From an uncultured Litoreibacter sp. (lineage in GTDB: Bacteria > Pseudomonadota > Alphaproteobacteria > Rhodobacterales > Rhodobacteraceae), in contig CANLUY010000001.1 of the NCBI GenBank assembly GCA_947494435.1, positions 62,001-126,000 on the forward strand: 64,000 nucleotides of DNA, given 5' to 3'. This document shows positions 25,313 through 35,006 of this stretch, piece after piece; the stretch's first letter is position 1, and every line of letters starts with the position of its first letter. Position numbers and translations under genes: made by a program. The notes under the pieces were generated by a model. That model worked only from the letters and a program-made list of their open reading frames with translations, was not told where the DNA came from and made no database searches.

Positions 25313-27592
25313 GTGACTATTTGGGGGGCGACGGATTTGCCCGAGATAAGCGAAAGCGGCAGCAGAAAGCTGCTCGGACGGCTGCGCGAAACACTGGCTG
25401 AGGACAGTGCGGGTCAGGAGCGTCTGGACCGGATCACGCATTTGATTGCGGATTCGATGGGCACGGATGTGTGTTCTATCTATCTGTTCCGCGACGCTGA
25501 AACGCTTGAGCTGTGCGCGACCGAAGGTCTGAACCCCGATGCGGTCCACCAAACGCGTATGCGTGTGGGCGAGGGTCTGGTCGGGCGGGTCGCGCGGGCG
25601 AAGACGCCGGTGAATACCCCCGACGCACCGTCTGCCAAGGGCTTCCGGTTTATGCCGGAAACGGGGGAAGAAATTTACAGCTCCTTCCTAGGTGTGCCTG
25701 TTCAGCGCTTGGGCGAGTCCTTGGGCGTTTTGGTTGTCCAGTCCAAAGACGCACGCAATTATTCCGATGATGAGGTCTATGCGCTGGAAGTCGTAGCGAT
25801 GGTGCTGGCCGAGATGACCGAGCTTGGCGCTTTTGTCGGTGAAGGCGAAGGCGCGATGAGCGCACGCCACACGCAACAGGCGTTGTTCCGTGGCTCCGTC
25901 GCACAAGAAGGCGCGGCGGAGGGGCGGGTTTACCTGCACGAGCCGCGCGTTGTTGTGACCAACCCGATCTCTGAAGACCCGCATGAAGAGATGCGCCGCC
26001 TGCAAGACGCGATTGATACGCTCCGCTCCTCCGTTGATGAGATGCTGGGCGCGATGGGCAAGAACACCGACAAAGAACAGGTGAAGGTGCTTGAAGCCTA
26101 CCGGATGTTTGCCAATTCACGCTCTTGGGTGCGGCGGATGGAAGAGGACATCGCACTTGGCCTGTCAGCCGAAGCGGCCGTGGAGAAAGAGCAATCCGCG
26201 ACACGCGCGCGGATGGAGCAAGTGCCGGATCCGTATTTGCGCGAACGCCTGCATGATCTTGATGATCTATCGAACAGGCTGTTGCGGCTGTTGACGGGTC
26301 AAGGCTCGGACACGGGCGCGGAAATGCCAGAGAACCCGATCCTGATCGCGCGCAATATTGGCCCTGCAGAACTGCTGGATTACGGCAAGAAGCTACGCGG
26401 AATTGTGCTGGAAGAAGGCTCCGTCGGGTCACATGCCGCGATTGTCGCGCGGGCCTGGGCAATTCCGCTTGTGATCAACGCCAAGAAGATTTTGACCGAA
26501 GCGCTGAATGGCGACCCTATTTTGGTGGATGGCGATCAGGGCGTTGTACATCTGCGCCCCGAGGATGCGGTTGCGGCGGCATTTCGGGACAAGATCGCGA
26601 TGCAAACCAAGGCGCAGGAGCGTTATGCCTCGATCCGTGACAAACCTGCGATTGGGCTGTGTGGACATGAGGTGAACCTGCATATGAATGCCGGGCTGAT
26701 GGCGGACCTGCCCTCGCTTGACAGCTCTGGCGCTGAAGGTGTCGGGCTGTTCCGCACAGAGCTGCAGTTTCTGACGCGCGCCCGAGTGCCGAAACGCTCT
26801 GAACTGGCGGCGATTTACAAATCCGTCATGGATGCCGCGCATGGCAAACAGGTGGTGTTCCGCACACTTGATATCGGGTCGGACAAGGTGCTGCCCTATA
26901 TGAAGCCGCAAGATGAGCCGAACCCCGCTTTGGGGTGGCGCGCCATTCGCGTGGGGCTCGACAAGCCAGGTGTGATGCGGATGCAATTGCAAGCGCTGAT
27001 CCGCGCAGCGGGGGGCCGACCTTTGACGGTGATGTTCCCGTTCATCGCGCAGTTTGACGAATTCCGCGAAGGGCGTCAGATGGTGCTGAATGAATTGGAA
27101 CGGGAAAAGAAACTGGGCCACGCCCTTCCGGAAGATGTGAAAATCGGCGCGATGCTGGAAACACCGTCATTGGGATTTGCGCCGCAGCAGTTCTTTGAAA
27201 TGGCTGACTTTATTTCGATTGGCGGCAATGATCTGAAACAGTTCTTCTTTGCTGCCGACCGAGAGAATGAGCGCGTGCGGAAGCGCTATGACACGCTCAA
27301 TGTCAGTTTTCTGACCTTTATCGAGCAGATCGTGAAGCGCTGTCAGGACGCGGGCACACCGCTAAGTTTCTGCGGCGAAGATGCGGGCCGCCCGATTGAG
27401 GCGCTGTGTTTTGCGGCCATGGGGATGAATGCGCTGTCGATGCGGCCTGCTTCGATCGGCCCCGTCAAAAGCCTGATCCGACGGACCAACATAGCCGAGT
27501 TGCGCGATGTGATCGACACGGCGCGCGTGTCAGGCGCGCAATCGGTGCGCCCTGCTGTGCTGGAGTGGTTGTCGAAGCAGTCAACCGCTTAG
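25313..27592 (+). CDS. ptsP: Nitrogen-PTS enzyme I (PEP-protein phosphotransferase)
   Basis: EI-Ntr accepts phosphate from phosphoenolpyruvate and passes it to the regulatory nitrogen PTS. The protein has an N-terminal GAF domain (about residues 15-165: RITHLIADSMGTDVCSIYLF), the phosphohistidine domain with His374 in EEGSVGSHAAIVARAWAIP, and the PEP-binding barrel (GLFRTELQFL, MKPQDEPNPALGWRAIR, LSFCGEDAGRP). The start is uncertain. GTG 25313 has GGAG only two bases before it, while TTG 25337 (residue 9) has a GGGGGG stretch eight bases upstream and could be the real start. It converges on EcsC with a TTAG overlap. Partners ptsO and ptsN are not in the window. Confidence 0.95.
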   Translation: MTIWGATDLPEISESGSRKLLGRLRETLAEDSAGQERLDRITHLIADSMGTDVCSIYLFRDAETLELCATEGLNPDAVHQTRMRVGEGLVGRVARAKTPVNTPDAPSAKGFRFMPETGEEIYSSFLGVPVQRLGESLGVLVVQSKDARNYSDDEVYALEVVAMVLAEMTELGAFVGEGEGAMSARHTQQALFRGSVAQEGAAEGRVYLHEPRVVVTNPISEDPHEEMRRLQDAIDTLRSSVDEMLGAMGKNTDKEQVKVLEAYRMFANSRSWVRRMEEDIALGLSAEAAVEKEQSATRARMEQVPDPYLRERLHDLDDLSNRLLRLLTGQGSDTGAEMPENPILIARNIGPAELLDYGKKLRGIVLEEGSVGSHAAIVARAWAIPLVINAKKILTEALNGDPILVDGDQGVVHLRPEDAVAAAFRDKIAMQTKAQERYASIRDKPAIGLCGHEVNLHMNAGLMADLPSLDSSGAEGVGLFRTELQFLTRARVPKRSELAAIYKSVMDAAHGKQVVFRTLDIGSDKVLPYMKPQDEPNPALGWRAIRVGLDKPGVMRMQLQALIRAAGGRPLTVMFPFIAQFDEFREGRQMVLNELEREKKLGHALPEDVKIGAMLETPSLGFAPQQFFEMADFISIGGNDLKQFFFAADRENERVRKRYDTLNVSFLTFIEQIVKRCQDAGTPLSFCGEDAGRPIEALCFAAMGMNALSMRPASIGPVKSLIRRTNIAELRDVIDTARVSGAQSVRPAVLEWLSKQSTA

Positions 27593-28353
27593 GTTGATTT
27601 CACCGCGGCCTCAAATTCCGCGATCAGGGCCGCGCGGTCATGGCCGGTGTCTTCGGCCAGTTTGCGCAGGCCGAATTGCACATGCGCAATGTCCTGATAA
27701 TAGCTGGTGAACGCGTAGTTGATTGCGGCGCCTGTGACCGCGCCCAAAACTGGAACGGTTTGCAGGGCGAGTTTTTTGCCCAACGTCACTGCCAGTTTCG
27801 GCGCGATGGTGGCGAGCAGCGTTTGCATTGTAGCCCCCGTCACTGTGGTGCGCAGGGTCAAAAAGCTGAGATCAAGATTGTTGTCTTCGGACATCGGGCC
27901 AGCGGCGGCAAAGACCCGCAGACAATCCGCGCGCGTGTCATCATCATTAGGATCGAACCCGTATTCTGCAGCGATGCCTTGGATCGCGCGTTGCATAACC
28001 GTGGTCGTGACGGGCAGTTCCGCAAGCGCGGTCGAGATGCCGCCAAATCCGCCTGCCGCCCCAGAGGCGGTGGTGACGAGGCGTGTCAGCCATTGGCCGG
28101 TATCGGGCACTGTACCACGCGACGCGTTTGCAGCGGAAAAGCTCAGTTCCAAAGCTTTGAGGGTCGCCGCGTCCAGACCGTCGCGCGCGGGCTTGGGCAG
28201 CTTGTCTAACAGCCCCTCCGCCTGATTTCCCAGAAGACCTACAACCTGCATCCCGATACCCTGCGCACCTCTGTATCTTGCGGCAAGCGCGATCAATTGC
28301 TCTTCTTTTGAAGGACTTGCGGGGGCGATAGGGGGTAGGATGGTTTGGGTCAT
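27589..28353 (-). CDS. EcsC family protein
   Basis: A 254-residue protein from ATG 28353 (GGAGGAG upstream). It contains the EcsC-type helices AARYRGAQGIGMQVVGLLGNQ, LVTTASGAAGGFGGISTALAELPVTTTVMQRAI and the C-terminal LQTVPVLGAVTGAAINYAFTSYYQDIAHVQFGLRKL. The pattern of glycine- and alanine-rich amphipathic helices suggests peripheral membrane association. Named after a Bacillus gene next to the Ecs ABC exporter, the family has no known biochemical activity. The last four bases overlap ptsP. Its own neighbour on the same strand is a GNAT gene 60 bases upstream. Confidence 0.85.
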   Translation of the reverse strand: MTQTILPPIAPASPSKEEQLIALAARYRGAQGIGMQVVGLLGNQAEGLLDKLPKPARDGLDAATLKALELSFSAANASRGTVPDTGQWLTRLVTTASGAAGGFGGISTALAELPVTTTVMQRAIQGIAAEYGFDPNDDDTRADCLRVFAAAGPMSEDNNLDLSFLTLRTTVTGATMQTLLATIAPKLAVTLGKKLALQTVPVLGAVTGAAINYAFTSYYQDIAHVQFGLRKLAEDTGHDRAALIAEFEAAVKST

Positions 28354-28413
28354 GCGTGGCGTCTCCTCCCGCATTAGGTGGCAATTGGGGGGCGCAAAAT
28401 CAAGATGACGCCG

Positions 28414-28899
28414 TCAGTGGCGTGCTTTCTCGACACGGCCTGCCAGCCCTGCCCATGCGCCTTTTTGAAGCTCAAGCCCCAGAACGCGGTCCGGATTGGT
28501 GGGGGGCGGCATGGTGATATGGTCCAGTTTTTCGAAGCCAAATCTGCTGTAATAGGGCGCGTCACCCACCAAGAGCACCCGCGCCCAGCCAAGGTCTTGC
28601 GCGCGGATCAGGCTGTCGCGCATCAACGCGCCGCCCAGGCCTTCCCCCTGGCGGGTTGGGTGTACGGCAATGGGACCAAGCAAGAGCGCGGTCTGTGATC
28701 CGATGCGGATCGGCCAGTACCGGATCACACCGCCCAAGATGCCGTCGGGGTCACGGGCGACGACGCACAGCTCTGCCACGGGGGCGACGTCATCGCGCAA
28801 ACGGTAGGAGGACAGCGCCTCGCGCCCCGGTGCAAAGCTGAGATCATAGAGCGCTTCAACCTCCCACCAGTCGTCAGATGTTTCCTGCCGCAGCTTCAC
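28414..28899 (-). CDS. GNAT family N-acetyltransferase
   Basis: A 161-residue acetyl-CoA-dependent transferase with the GNAT core LLLGPIAVHPTRQGEGLGGALMRDSL (motif A pattern R/Q-x-x-G-x-G/A) and the downstream DAPYYSRFGFEKL block typical of YhbS-like members. It is probably cytoplasmic. The acceptor is unknown. It lies 60 bases upstream of the EcsC gene on the same strand and is divergent from the flavin reductase gene, so it may share a transcript with EcsC. The start ATG 28899 is the first in the frame and leaves MKLRQETSDD, a typical GNAT opening. Confidence 0.87.
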   Translation of the reverse strand: MKLRQETSDDWWEVEALYDLSFAPGREALSSYRLRDDVAPVAELCVVARDPDGILGGVIRYWPIRIGSQTALLLGPIAVHPTRQGEGLGGALMRDSLIRAQDLGWARVLLVGDAPYYSRFGFEKLDHITMPPPTNPDRVLGLELQKGAWAGLAGRVEKARH

Positions 28900-28983
28900 G
28901 TTGAAAATAGTCCCGCCTTACCCCTTTCGGCTGGCCTAACATGGCGTTACCCCTTGGGCAAACAACAGCATGGAGCTTACCGC

Positions 28984-29592
28984 ATGTTCTACCGCCCCGA
29001 AGACGGCCACGGCTTGCCGCATAACCCGTTTAACGCTGTCGTGACGCCGCGCCCGATTGGCTGGATTTCAACGCGCGGGAGTGACGGGTCCGAAAACCTT
29101 GCGCCCTATTCCTTCTTCAACGCTGTTGCCTACGTGCCACCGCAGGTGATGTTTGCCTCCACCTCCGCCAAGCCGGACCGTGAGAAGGGTAAGGACAGTG
29201 TCGCCAATATCATCGAGACGGGCGTGTTTTGCGTCAATATCGTCGAATATGCGGCGCGCGACATGATGAATGTCTCGTCCGGGCCCTATGACAAGGAGAC
29301 GGACGAATTCGTGCTGGCGGGCGTGGAGCGCAGTCCGTGTGATACCATTGCCTGTTCGCGCGTTGCGGGCGCACCGGCCAATCTGGAGTGCAAACTGACG
29401 AAGGTTGTCGACCTGCCGGGCGAGGCCAATATCGCGGTGTTTGGTGAAGTCACGGGCATTCACCTGCGCGACGATTGCCTGCGGGACGGTATTTTTGATG
29501 TCACCACATATGAGCCGCTGGCGCGGTTGGGCTACAAAGACTACACGCGCGTCAGTGAATTGTTCAGCCTGACGCGCCCTGGTGAAAGCTGA
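28984..29592 (+). CDS. Flavin reductase-like domain protein
   Basis: A 202-residue FMN-binding split-barrel protein starting MFYRPEDGHGLPHNPFNAVVTPRPIGWISTRG, with LAPYSFFNAVAYVPPQVMFAS and FCVNIVEYAARDMMN. This is the DIM6/NTAB-type flavin reductase group. The barrel binds FMN and often works as the reductase partner of a monooxygenase, but none is adjacent. Start ATG 28984 is preferred over an upstream in-frame ATG at 28954, because homologous sequence begins at the later one. It is convergent with the SulP gene, with only three bases between the stops and no separate terminator visible. Confidence 0.86.
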   Translation: MFYRPEDGHGLPHNPFNAVVTPRPIGWISTRGSDGSENLAPYSFFNAVAYVPPQVMFASTSAKPDREKGKDSVANIIETGVFCVNIVEYAARDMMNVSSGPYDKETDEFVLAGVERSPCDTIACSRVAGAPANLECKLTKVVDLPGEANIAVFGEVTGIHLRDDCLRDGIFDVTTYEPLARLGYKDYTRVSELFSLTRPGES

Positions 29593-29595
29593 GTT

Positions 29596-31311
29596 TTAGT
29601 GGCCACCGGCCAGCTGGCCAGTGCGCACAGAGTAGTCGACAGCAATCGCGTAGTTGGGGTCGTCATCACTGTCGACCATCAATTGGCCAGCGTTCGTTAG
29701 AAGCTCGTGGCAATCCCGACTGAGGTGTCGCAGCTGCACTTTCTTGCCAAGCTCTTCATACTTCGCGGCGATTGCTTCGATGGCTTGGAGGGCGGACTGA
29801 TCGGCGACGCGGCTGTCGGCAAAGTCGATGACCACGAGGGATGGATCGTCGGCCGGTGTGAACAGCTCGTCAAATCCGTCGGTTGAACCGAAGAACAAGG
29901 GACCGTCGATCTGGTACACTTTCGCGCCTTCCGGCGTGACGTGGGTTTTGGCATGGATGCGCTTGGCGTTCTGCCATGCGTAAGCCAGAGCGGAGACGAT
30001 GACACCCACGACGACAGCTGTTGCAAGGTCGTAGAGCACGGTGGTGATGGTCACGAGGATGATCACGAACGCGTCTGTGCGCGGTGCTTTGCGGATGATG
30101 TTGAAGCTGTTCCAAGCGAAGGTGCCGATCACGACCATGAACATCACACCAACCAGAGCGGCCAGCGGTATTTGTTCGATCAATGGCGCGCCGACCATGA
30201 TGAAAGCGAGGAGGAACAACGCTGCGGTGATACCAGCGATACGGGTTCGACCGCCGGAATTCACATTGATCATGGACTGTCCGATCATCGCACAACCGCC
30301 CATGCCGCCAAAGAAGCCGGTCACGGTGTTGGCGACGCCCTGAGCGACACATTCCTGCGAGGCCCCGCCGCGCTTGCCAGTGATCGCGCCCACGAGGTTG
30401 AGCGTCAGCAGGCTTTCGATCAGGCCAATGGCTGCGAGGATCAAAGCGTATGGCAGGATGATCCAGAACGTCTCCATCGTGAAGGGGGCGAGCAGGTCGC
30501 CGTAGATGCCTTGCGCCACAGAGGCGTTGCCTGCGAAGGAGAACGGATTATGAAATGTGGGGAAGCCGCCAGCAATTTCTGCAAGATCGCCGACGCGGGG
30601 CACCGCGATATCAAAGGCGATGACGAGAATTGCGACGATGCCGATGCCAGCCAGCGGCGCGGGTACGACCTTGGTCACTTTTGGTGTGGCCCAGATGATT
30701 GCCATTGTCAGCACGGTCAGGACCAGCATAAGCGCCAATTCGGTGCCCGCGAGCCATTCACCCGCCGCCATACCGTGGCCCCCGCTTCCGTGTTCGGCTG
30801 TGCCGGGTTTCTGGAATTGGCTGAGCTGCGCCAAGAAAATAACGATGGCGAGGCCGTTGACGAAACCCAGCATCACCGGATGCGGCACCAATCGGATGAA
30901 CTTCCCCCACTTAAGCACGCCCACCGCGATCTGTATGAGGCCCATTAAAATCACTGTGGCAAAAAGATATTCCACGCCATGTGCCGCCACGAGCGCGACC
31001 ATAACCACAGCCAAAGCGCCTGTCGCCCCAGAGATCATGCCCGGACGTCCGCCGATCAACGCGGTGATCAGACCAACGATAAAGGCCGCATAAAGGCCCA
31101 CCAGCGGGTGCACGCCTGCGACGAATGCGAAGGCCACGGCCTCAGGCACCAAGGCCAAAGCCACGGTCAGACCTGACAGGATTTCGATGCGCCAGCGGCC
31201 TGCGGAATAGACCCCGTCGGGGACAAGCTGCAGGTTGTTCAGCAGGGTATTATTGGCAAGTGATGCTAGAAAGCTGCGGGTCACGCGGGCCTCGTTCGGT
31301 CTGATTGTCAC
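29596..31311 (-). CDS. SulP family anion transporter with STAS domain
   Basis: An inner-membrane anion transporter of 571 residues. About 10-14 membrane segments begin at WRIEILSGLTVALALVPEAVAFAFVAG, a classic SulP opening. SulP signatures include GRPGMISGATGALAVV and GGMGGCAMIGQSMINVNSGGRTR. A C-terminal STAS domain follows (VYQIDGPLFFGST, LVVIDFADSRVADQSALQAI). Substrates in the family include sulfate, bicarbonate and dicarboxylates. I take GTG 31311 as start because GGGGGA lies six bases upstream and no ATG fits; the frame extends further but with no likely coding sequence. The SbtA-like permease at 3877 is a possible functional relative if the substrate is bicarbonate. Confidence 0.9.
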   Translation of the reverse strand: MTIRPNEARVTRSFLASLANNTLLNNLQLVPDGVYSAGRWRIEILSGLTVALALVPEAVAFAFVAGVHPLVGLYAAFIVGLITALIGGRPGMISGATGALAVVMVALVAAHGVEYLFATVILMGLIQIAVGVLKWGKFIRLVPHPVMLGFVNGLAIVIFLAQLSQFQKPGTAEHGSGGHGMAAGEWLAGTELALMLVLTVLTMAIIWATPKVTKVVPAPLAGIGIVAILVIAFDIAVPRVGDLAEIAGGFPTFHNPFSFAGNASVAQGIYGDLLAPFTMETFWIILPYALILAAIGLIESLLTLNLVGAITGKRGGASQECVAQGVANTVTGFFGGMGGCAMIGQSMINVNSGGRTRIAGITAALFLLAFIMVGAPLIEQIPLAALVGVMFMVVIGTFAWNSFNIIRKAPRTDAFVIILVTITTVLYDLATAVVVGVIVSALAYAWQNAKRIHAKTHVTPEGAKVYQIDGPLFFGSTDGFDELFTPADDPSLVVIDFADSRVADQSALQAIEAIAAKYEELGKKVQLRHLSRDCHELLTNAGQLMVDSDDDPNYAIAVDYSVRTGQLAGGH

Positions 31312-31461
31312 GGTTTCCCCCGCCCTTAACGGCCTGCGCGCCGAGATGCACGCCCGAAATGTGAAATTGATCGTGCATAGTTGCGTGCGGGGCGTTTCAT
31401 TTCCGTAAACCTTGCGGCAGTATTGCCCGACCAGCACATCACAACAGACGAAGAGGCAGAT

Positions 31462-32334
31462 ATGGCAGAGACGATGATCGCAGTGATCGGTGGGTCTGGT
31501 ATCTACGAGATTGACGGCTTGGAAGACGCCGCTTGGCAAACTGTCGAAACGCCTTGGGGCGCCCCCTCTGACCACATTCTGACAGGGAGTTTGGGTGGTG
31601 TGAAAATGGCGTTTCTACCGCGCCATGGACGTGGGCATGTGCATAGTCCAACCACGGTGCCCTACCGCGCCAATATAGATGCGCTCAAGCGGATTGGGGT
31701 GACGGATGTAATCTCAGTCTCTGCCTGCGGGTCGTTTCGTGAGGAAATGGCCCCCGGTGATTTTGTCGTTGTAGATCAATTCATTGACCGCACATTTGCG
31801 CGGGAAAAATCCTTCTTCGGGACGGGTTGCGTCGCGCATGTCTCCGTCGCGCATCCGACTTGTCCGCGACTGGGTGCCGTTTGTCTTGAAGCTGCGACAG
31901 CAGAAGGGATCACCGTGCATGACGGGGGGACATATCTGGCGATGGAAGGTCCGCAATTCTCAACGCTAGCCGAAAGTAAGATGTATCGTGAAAGCTGGGG
32001 CGCGGATGTGATCGGGATGACGAATATGCCTGAGGCGAAACTCGCCCGCGAAGCGGAGCTGTGTTACGCTTCGGTCGCGATGATTACCGATTATGACAGT
32101 TGGCACCCTGACCACGGCGAAGTGGATGTGACGCAGATCATTGCGACACTGATGGGCAATGCTGACAAAGCGCGCGCAATGGTCGCGCGATTGCCCGCGC
32201 TTATGGGCACAGAGCGTGCGGACTGTCCGCATGGATGCGACAAGGCGTTGGAATACGCGATCATCACGCAGCCACCTGCGCGTGATCCGGCTGTGATGGC
32301 CAAGCTTGACGCAGTGGCCGGACGCGTTTTGTGA
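31462..32334 (+). CDS. mtnP: S-methyl-5'-thioadenosine phosphorylase
   Basis: MtnP splits methylthioadenosine with phosphate into adenine and methylthioribose-1-phosphate, a step in methionine and polyamine recycling. From ATG 31462 it is 290 residues: IAVIGGSGIYEIDGLED, FLPRHGRGHVHSPTTVPYRANI, TVHDGGTYLAMEGPQFSTLAESKMY and MTNMPEAKLAREAELCYASVAMITDYDSW, all family blocks. AGAGG lies upstream at a usable distance. The frame opens earlier (31381) but the added residues match nothing. It is divergent from SulP. The following genes, DUF2927 (overlapping) and apt, suggest an adenine-salvage operon, since the adenine released is the substrate of Apt. Confidence 0.96.
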   Translation: MAETMIAVIGGSGIYEIDGLEDAAWQTVETPWGAPSDHILTGSLGGVKMAFLPRHGRGHVHSPTTVPYRANIDALKRIGVTDVISVSACGSFREEMAPGDFVVVDQFIDRTFAREKSFFGTGCVAHVSVAHPTCPRLGAVCLEAATAEGITVHDGGTYLAMEGPQFSTLAESKMYRESWGADVIGMTNMPEAKLAREAELCYASVAMITDYDSWHPDHGEVDVTQIIATLMGNADKARAMVARLPALMGTERADCPHGCDKALEYAIITQPPARDPAVMAKLDAVAGRVL

Positions 32335-32999
32335 TCCGTCTTCTGACGGTCTTGCTGCTCCTGCCCGGCTTTGCCGTCGCGCAAGATTATTTGTCGAGCA
32401 AGGGCCGCTTGGGCGACGACGATTTCTATAAAACCGTTGCCTGTGCCGCAGCGCCCGGTGGTCCATGTCAGGAAGATTTGGTCCGGTGGAGCGCCTCGGA
32501 CGCGGCAGACCTCACTGTTGGCATCACAGAGATTAAAGACGGGTTTCCGGATGCTTTGAAACCGGATGTTGAGGAAGCCCTTGATCACGCGATCGCAGAT
32601 ATCAACGCGGCTGGGTCTGCACTGAAGATGCGCTTGGTGGAAGACGGGGTGGACCCGCATATCTCTATCCATCTGTTGGATCAGCGTGAAAACGAAAAGA
32701 TCACGGGGATGTCGCTGAACCATGTGAACGGCCAGACATTGGGCGCAGCCTATGTTCACGTGTGGTGGAACGGCGCGCGTGAGTTGACGCGCGGTGTGAT
32801 CCTGGTTGCGCAAGACATTGAAACCGATGACCTAAGGTCGATCATGCTTGAAGAACTGGTTCAAGCAACGGGGTTGCTCACTGATATTGACAATTCGTGG
32901 TATGATACCCGCTCCATCTTTGCGGAGCAGGTGAATTGGGTTATCTCATTGCAACCACAAGACAAAATGGCCCTTCAGCGCCACTATCCCATCCAGTAG
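32331..32999 (+). CDS. DUF2927 exported protein
   Basis: A 222-residue protein starting at GTG 32331, which overlaps the mtnP stop (GTGA). The opening MIRLLTVLLLLPGFAVAQ is a signal peptide. The rest fits DUF2927, with IAVDINAAGSALKMRLVEDGVDPHISIHLL-like sequence and RSIMLEELVQATGLLTDIDNSWYDTRSIFAEQVNW. The tail recalls metzincin-like folds in which Glu of LEEL sits where a catalytic acid would be, but no HExxH is present. It is probably periplasmic with unknown function. It lies between mtnP and apt in an otherwise metabolic operon, an arrangement worth noting but not explained by sequence. Confidence 0.85.
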   Translation: MIRLLTVLLLLPGFAVAQDYLSSKGRLGDDDFYKTVACAAAPGGPCQEDLVRWSASDAADLTVGITEIKDGFPDALKPDVEEALDHAIADINAAGSALKMRLVEDGVDPHISIHLLDQRENEKITGMSLNHVNGQTLGAAYVHVWWNGARELTRGVILVAQDIETDDLRSIMLEELVQATGLLTDIDNSWYDTRSIFAEQVNWVISLQPQDKMALQRHYPIQ

Positions 33000-33020
33000 C
33001 CTGCACAAACGGAGCGCATT

Positions 33021-33560
33021 ATGGCCAACACCAAACAGGTTAAAGACTACATTCGGACCATCCCCGATTTCCCGCATGAGGGCATTCTGTTTCGCGACGT
33101 AACGACGCTGTTTCTTGATCCACACGGCTTTCGCATGGCGATTGACCAGATGCTCGCGCCCTACCCCGGCACAGATATCGACAAGGTCGCGGGTCTTGAG
33201 GCGCGCGGGTTCATATTGGGCGGCGCGATCGCGCATCAGCTGTCCAAAGGCTTCGTGCCGATCCGCAAGAAGGGCAAGCTACCGGGCAAGACGATTGAGC
33301 AGGCCTACCAGTTGGAATATGGCGAGGCGGTGATGGAGCTGCATGACGACAGCTTGCAACCGGGCGAGAAAGTGTTGCTGGTTGATGACCTGCTCGCCAC
33401 CGGCGGTACGGCAGAGGCCGGGATCAAACTGATGGAGCAGCTTGGCGCGGAAGTGATTGGTTGTGCGTTCATCATCGACCTGCCTGAGCTCGGCGGGCGC
33501 AAGAAGCTGGAAAGCCTTGGCATGGATGTCAAAGTGCTATGTGAGTTCGAAGGCGCTTAG
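33021..33560 (+). CDS. apt: Adenine phosphoribosyltransferase
   Basis: Apt converts adenine and PRPP to AMP. The 179-residue protein has [18 protein letters not shown], the substrate loop [15 protein letters not shown], the flexible-loop segment [20 protein letters not shown] and the PRPP signature [17 protein letters not shown]. Length is exactly that of bacterial Apt. The start ATG 33021 follows DUF2927 by 21 bases with GGAG upstream. Context supports recapture of adenine made by MtnP two genes earlier; PRPP would come from prs (62841-63857). It shares TTAG with the convergent flavoprotein gene. Confidence 0.97.
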   Translation: MANTKQVKDYIRTIPDFPHEGILFRDVTTLFLDPHGFRMAIDQMLAPYPGTDIDKVAGLEARGFILGGAIAHQLSKGFVPIRKKGKLPGKTIEQAYQLEYGEAVMELHDDSLQPGEKVLLVDDLLATGGTAEAGIKLMEQLGAEVIGCAFIIDLPELGGRKKLESLGMDVKVLCEFEGA

Positions 33561-34966
33561 CCTGTCACCGCACCAGGGTTCATGATGCCGTTTGGATCAA
33601 GCGCCGCTTTGATGGCGCGCATCGCCATGAGCTTTGCGGGGTCGCCGTAGCGGTTGAGATCGTCGACTTTCAGTCGCCCAATCCCATGCTCAGCCGAGAC
33701 AGAACCGCCAAGGGCATCTGTCAGATCATGCACGATGCGTTTCACTTGCGGGCGCTCCGTCTCATATTCTGCGCGGGTCCGGCCTTTTGGCGGGAAGACG
33801 TTGTAATGCAGGTTTCCGTCGCCGACATGGCCAAAACAATTGATGCGAAACTCCCCAAGCTCTGCGAGGGCTTGCCCGCCGCGGTGGATAAATTCAGGAA
33901 TGCGCGTGATCGGGACGGAGATATCGTGGCTGGAGATCGAGCCGATCCGGCGGTTCGCCTCGGGTATGTTCTCGCGAATGGCCCAAAGGTCTGCGCGTTG
34001 CGCTTGGGACTGCGCGATGATGCCGTCGCGCACAAGGTCGCGCTCAAGGGCTTCTGCGAAGAGGGTTTCCAGTGCGGTTTCTGCCGTAACGCCGCCAAAG
34101 CAACCAAGATCAATCAGAACCATCCATTCGGGTGTCTGGGCGAAGGGGGCTTTGATGTCTGGCCCCGTCTCTGCCAGAAAATCCAGCCCCATGCGGTGGA
34201 TCAGCTCGAAGGCTGAGACCTGCTGGCCAAGCATCTCTCCCGCGAGGGACAACAGATCAAGGGCGGCTTGCGGGTCTTTGACAGCGACGAGCGCAGCGCC
34301 TGTGCTTTCGGGTTTCGGGAATAGCTTGAGGCTGGCTGCGGTGATGATGCCAAGCGTGCCTTCCGCGCCGATCATCAGATGGCGCAGATCGTAGCCCGTG
34401 TTGTTTTTGCGCAAGGGTGTCAGCCCGTGCCAAATCTCGCCCGTGGGCAGCACGACCTCCAACCCCAAACACAGGTCGCGTGTATTGCCGTAGCGCAGGA
34501 CGTTTACGCCGCCTGCATTGGTCGCAAGATTGCCCCCGATCCGCGCGGAGCCTTGGCTGGCGAGCGTCAAGGGAAAGACGCGGTTTACCTCATCAGCGGC
34601 ATCTTGGACGGATTGCAAGATCGCGCCGGCTTCGCAGACAAGCACGTTTTCGGTTGGATTCACCTCACGGATCCGCGTCATCCGTTCGAGGGACAGGATC
34701 ACGGGCGTCGGGCCTTCTGGGGCGACTTGTCCGCCGACAAGTCCGGTGCCGCCGCCATAGGGGATCACACCGGTTTGCGTCTCATTGCAGGCGCGCACGA
34801 TCAGGGCAACCTCCTCTACCGTTGCGGGCGCGAGGAGCAGGCCGGTGGAGCCTTTGTAGCGACCGCGTGGCTCTTCCAGATAGGTTGGGGTCAGATCGCG
34901 GAACGTTGCGGGTGGCAAAGCATCTGCAAACCGGGCGCGCAGGGTGTCTGAGACAGAATTCAACAT
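33557..34966 (-). CDS. FAD-binding oxidoreductase, GlcD/D-lactate dehydrogenase type
   Basis: A 469-residue flavoprotein of the vanillyl-alcohol oxidase fold. The FAD-binding half has [67 protein letters not shown] and [23 protein letters not shown]. The cap domain ends with [17 protein letters not shown] and AEHGIGRLK, the metal/substrate motifs of D-2-hydroxyacid dehydrogenases. It probably oxidises D-lactate, D-2-hydroxyglutarate or glycolate and passes electrons to the respiratory chain. Start ATG 34966 gives the family length; the longer frame adds unsupported residues. It reads from near the metallo-beta-lactamase-fold gene (40 bases upstream). Confidence 0.92.
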   Translation of the reverse strand: MLNSVSDTLRARFADALPPATFRDLTPTYLEEPRGRYKGSTGLLLAPATVEEVALIVRACNETQTGVIPYGGGTGLVGGQVAPEGPTPVILSLERMTRIREVNPTENVLVCEAGAILQSVQDAADEVNRVFPLTLASQGSARIGGNLATNAGGVNVLRYGNTRDLCLGLEVVLPTGEIWHGLTPLRKNNTGYDLRHLMIGAEGTLGIITAASLKLFPKPESTGAALVAVKDPQAALDLLSLAGEMLGQQVSAFELIHRMGLDFLAETGPDIKAPFAQTPEWMVLIDLGCFGGVTAETALETLFAEALERDLVRDGIIAQSQAQRADLWAIRENIPEANRRIGSISSHDISVPITRIPEFIHRGGQALAELGEFRINCFGHVGDGNLHYNVFPPKGRTRAEYETERPQVKRIVHDLTDALGGSVSAEHGIGRLKVDDLNRYGDPAKLMAMRAIKAALDPNGIMNPGAVTG

Positions 34967-35006
34967 GGGACAAGAGTTAGGGTGCCGCTGGCTCTCGTGC
35001 AAACAG

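Noticed and set aside
29941-30948. Plus-strand open frame opposite the SulP gene
   Set aside because: The translation is Asp-, His- and Gln-rich with no fold, as expected from the complement of a membrane-protein gene.
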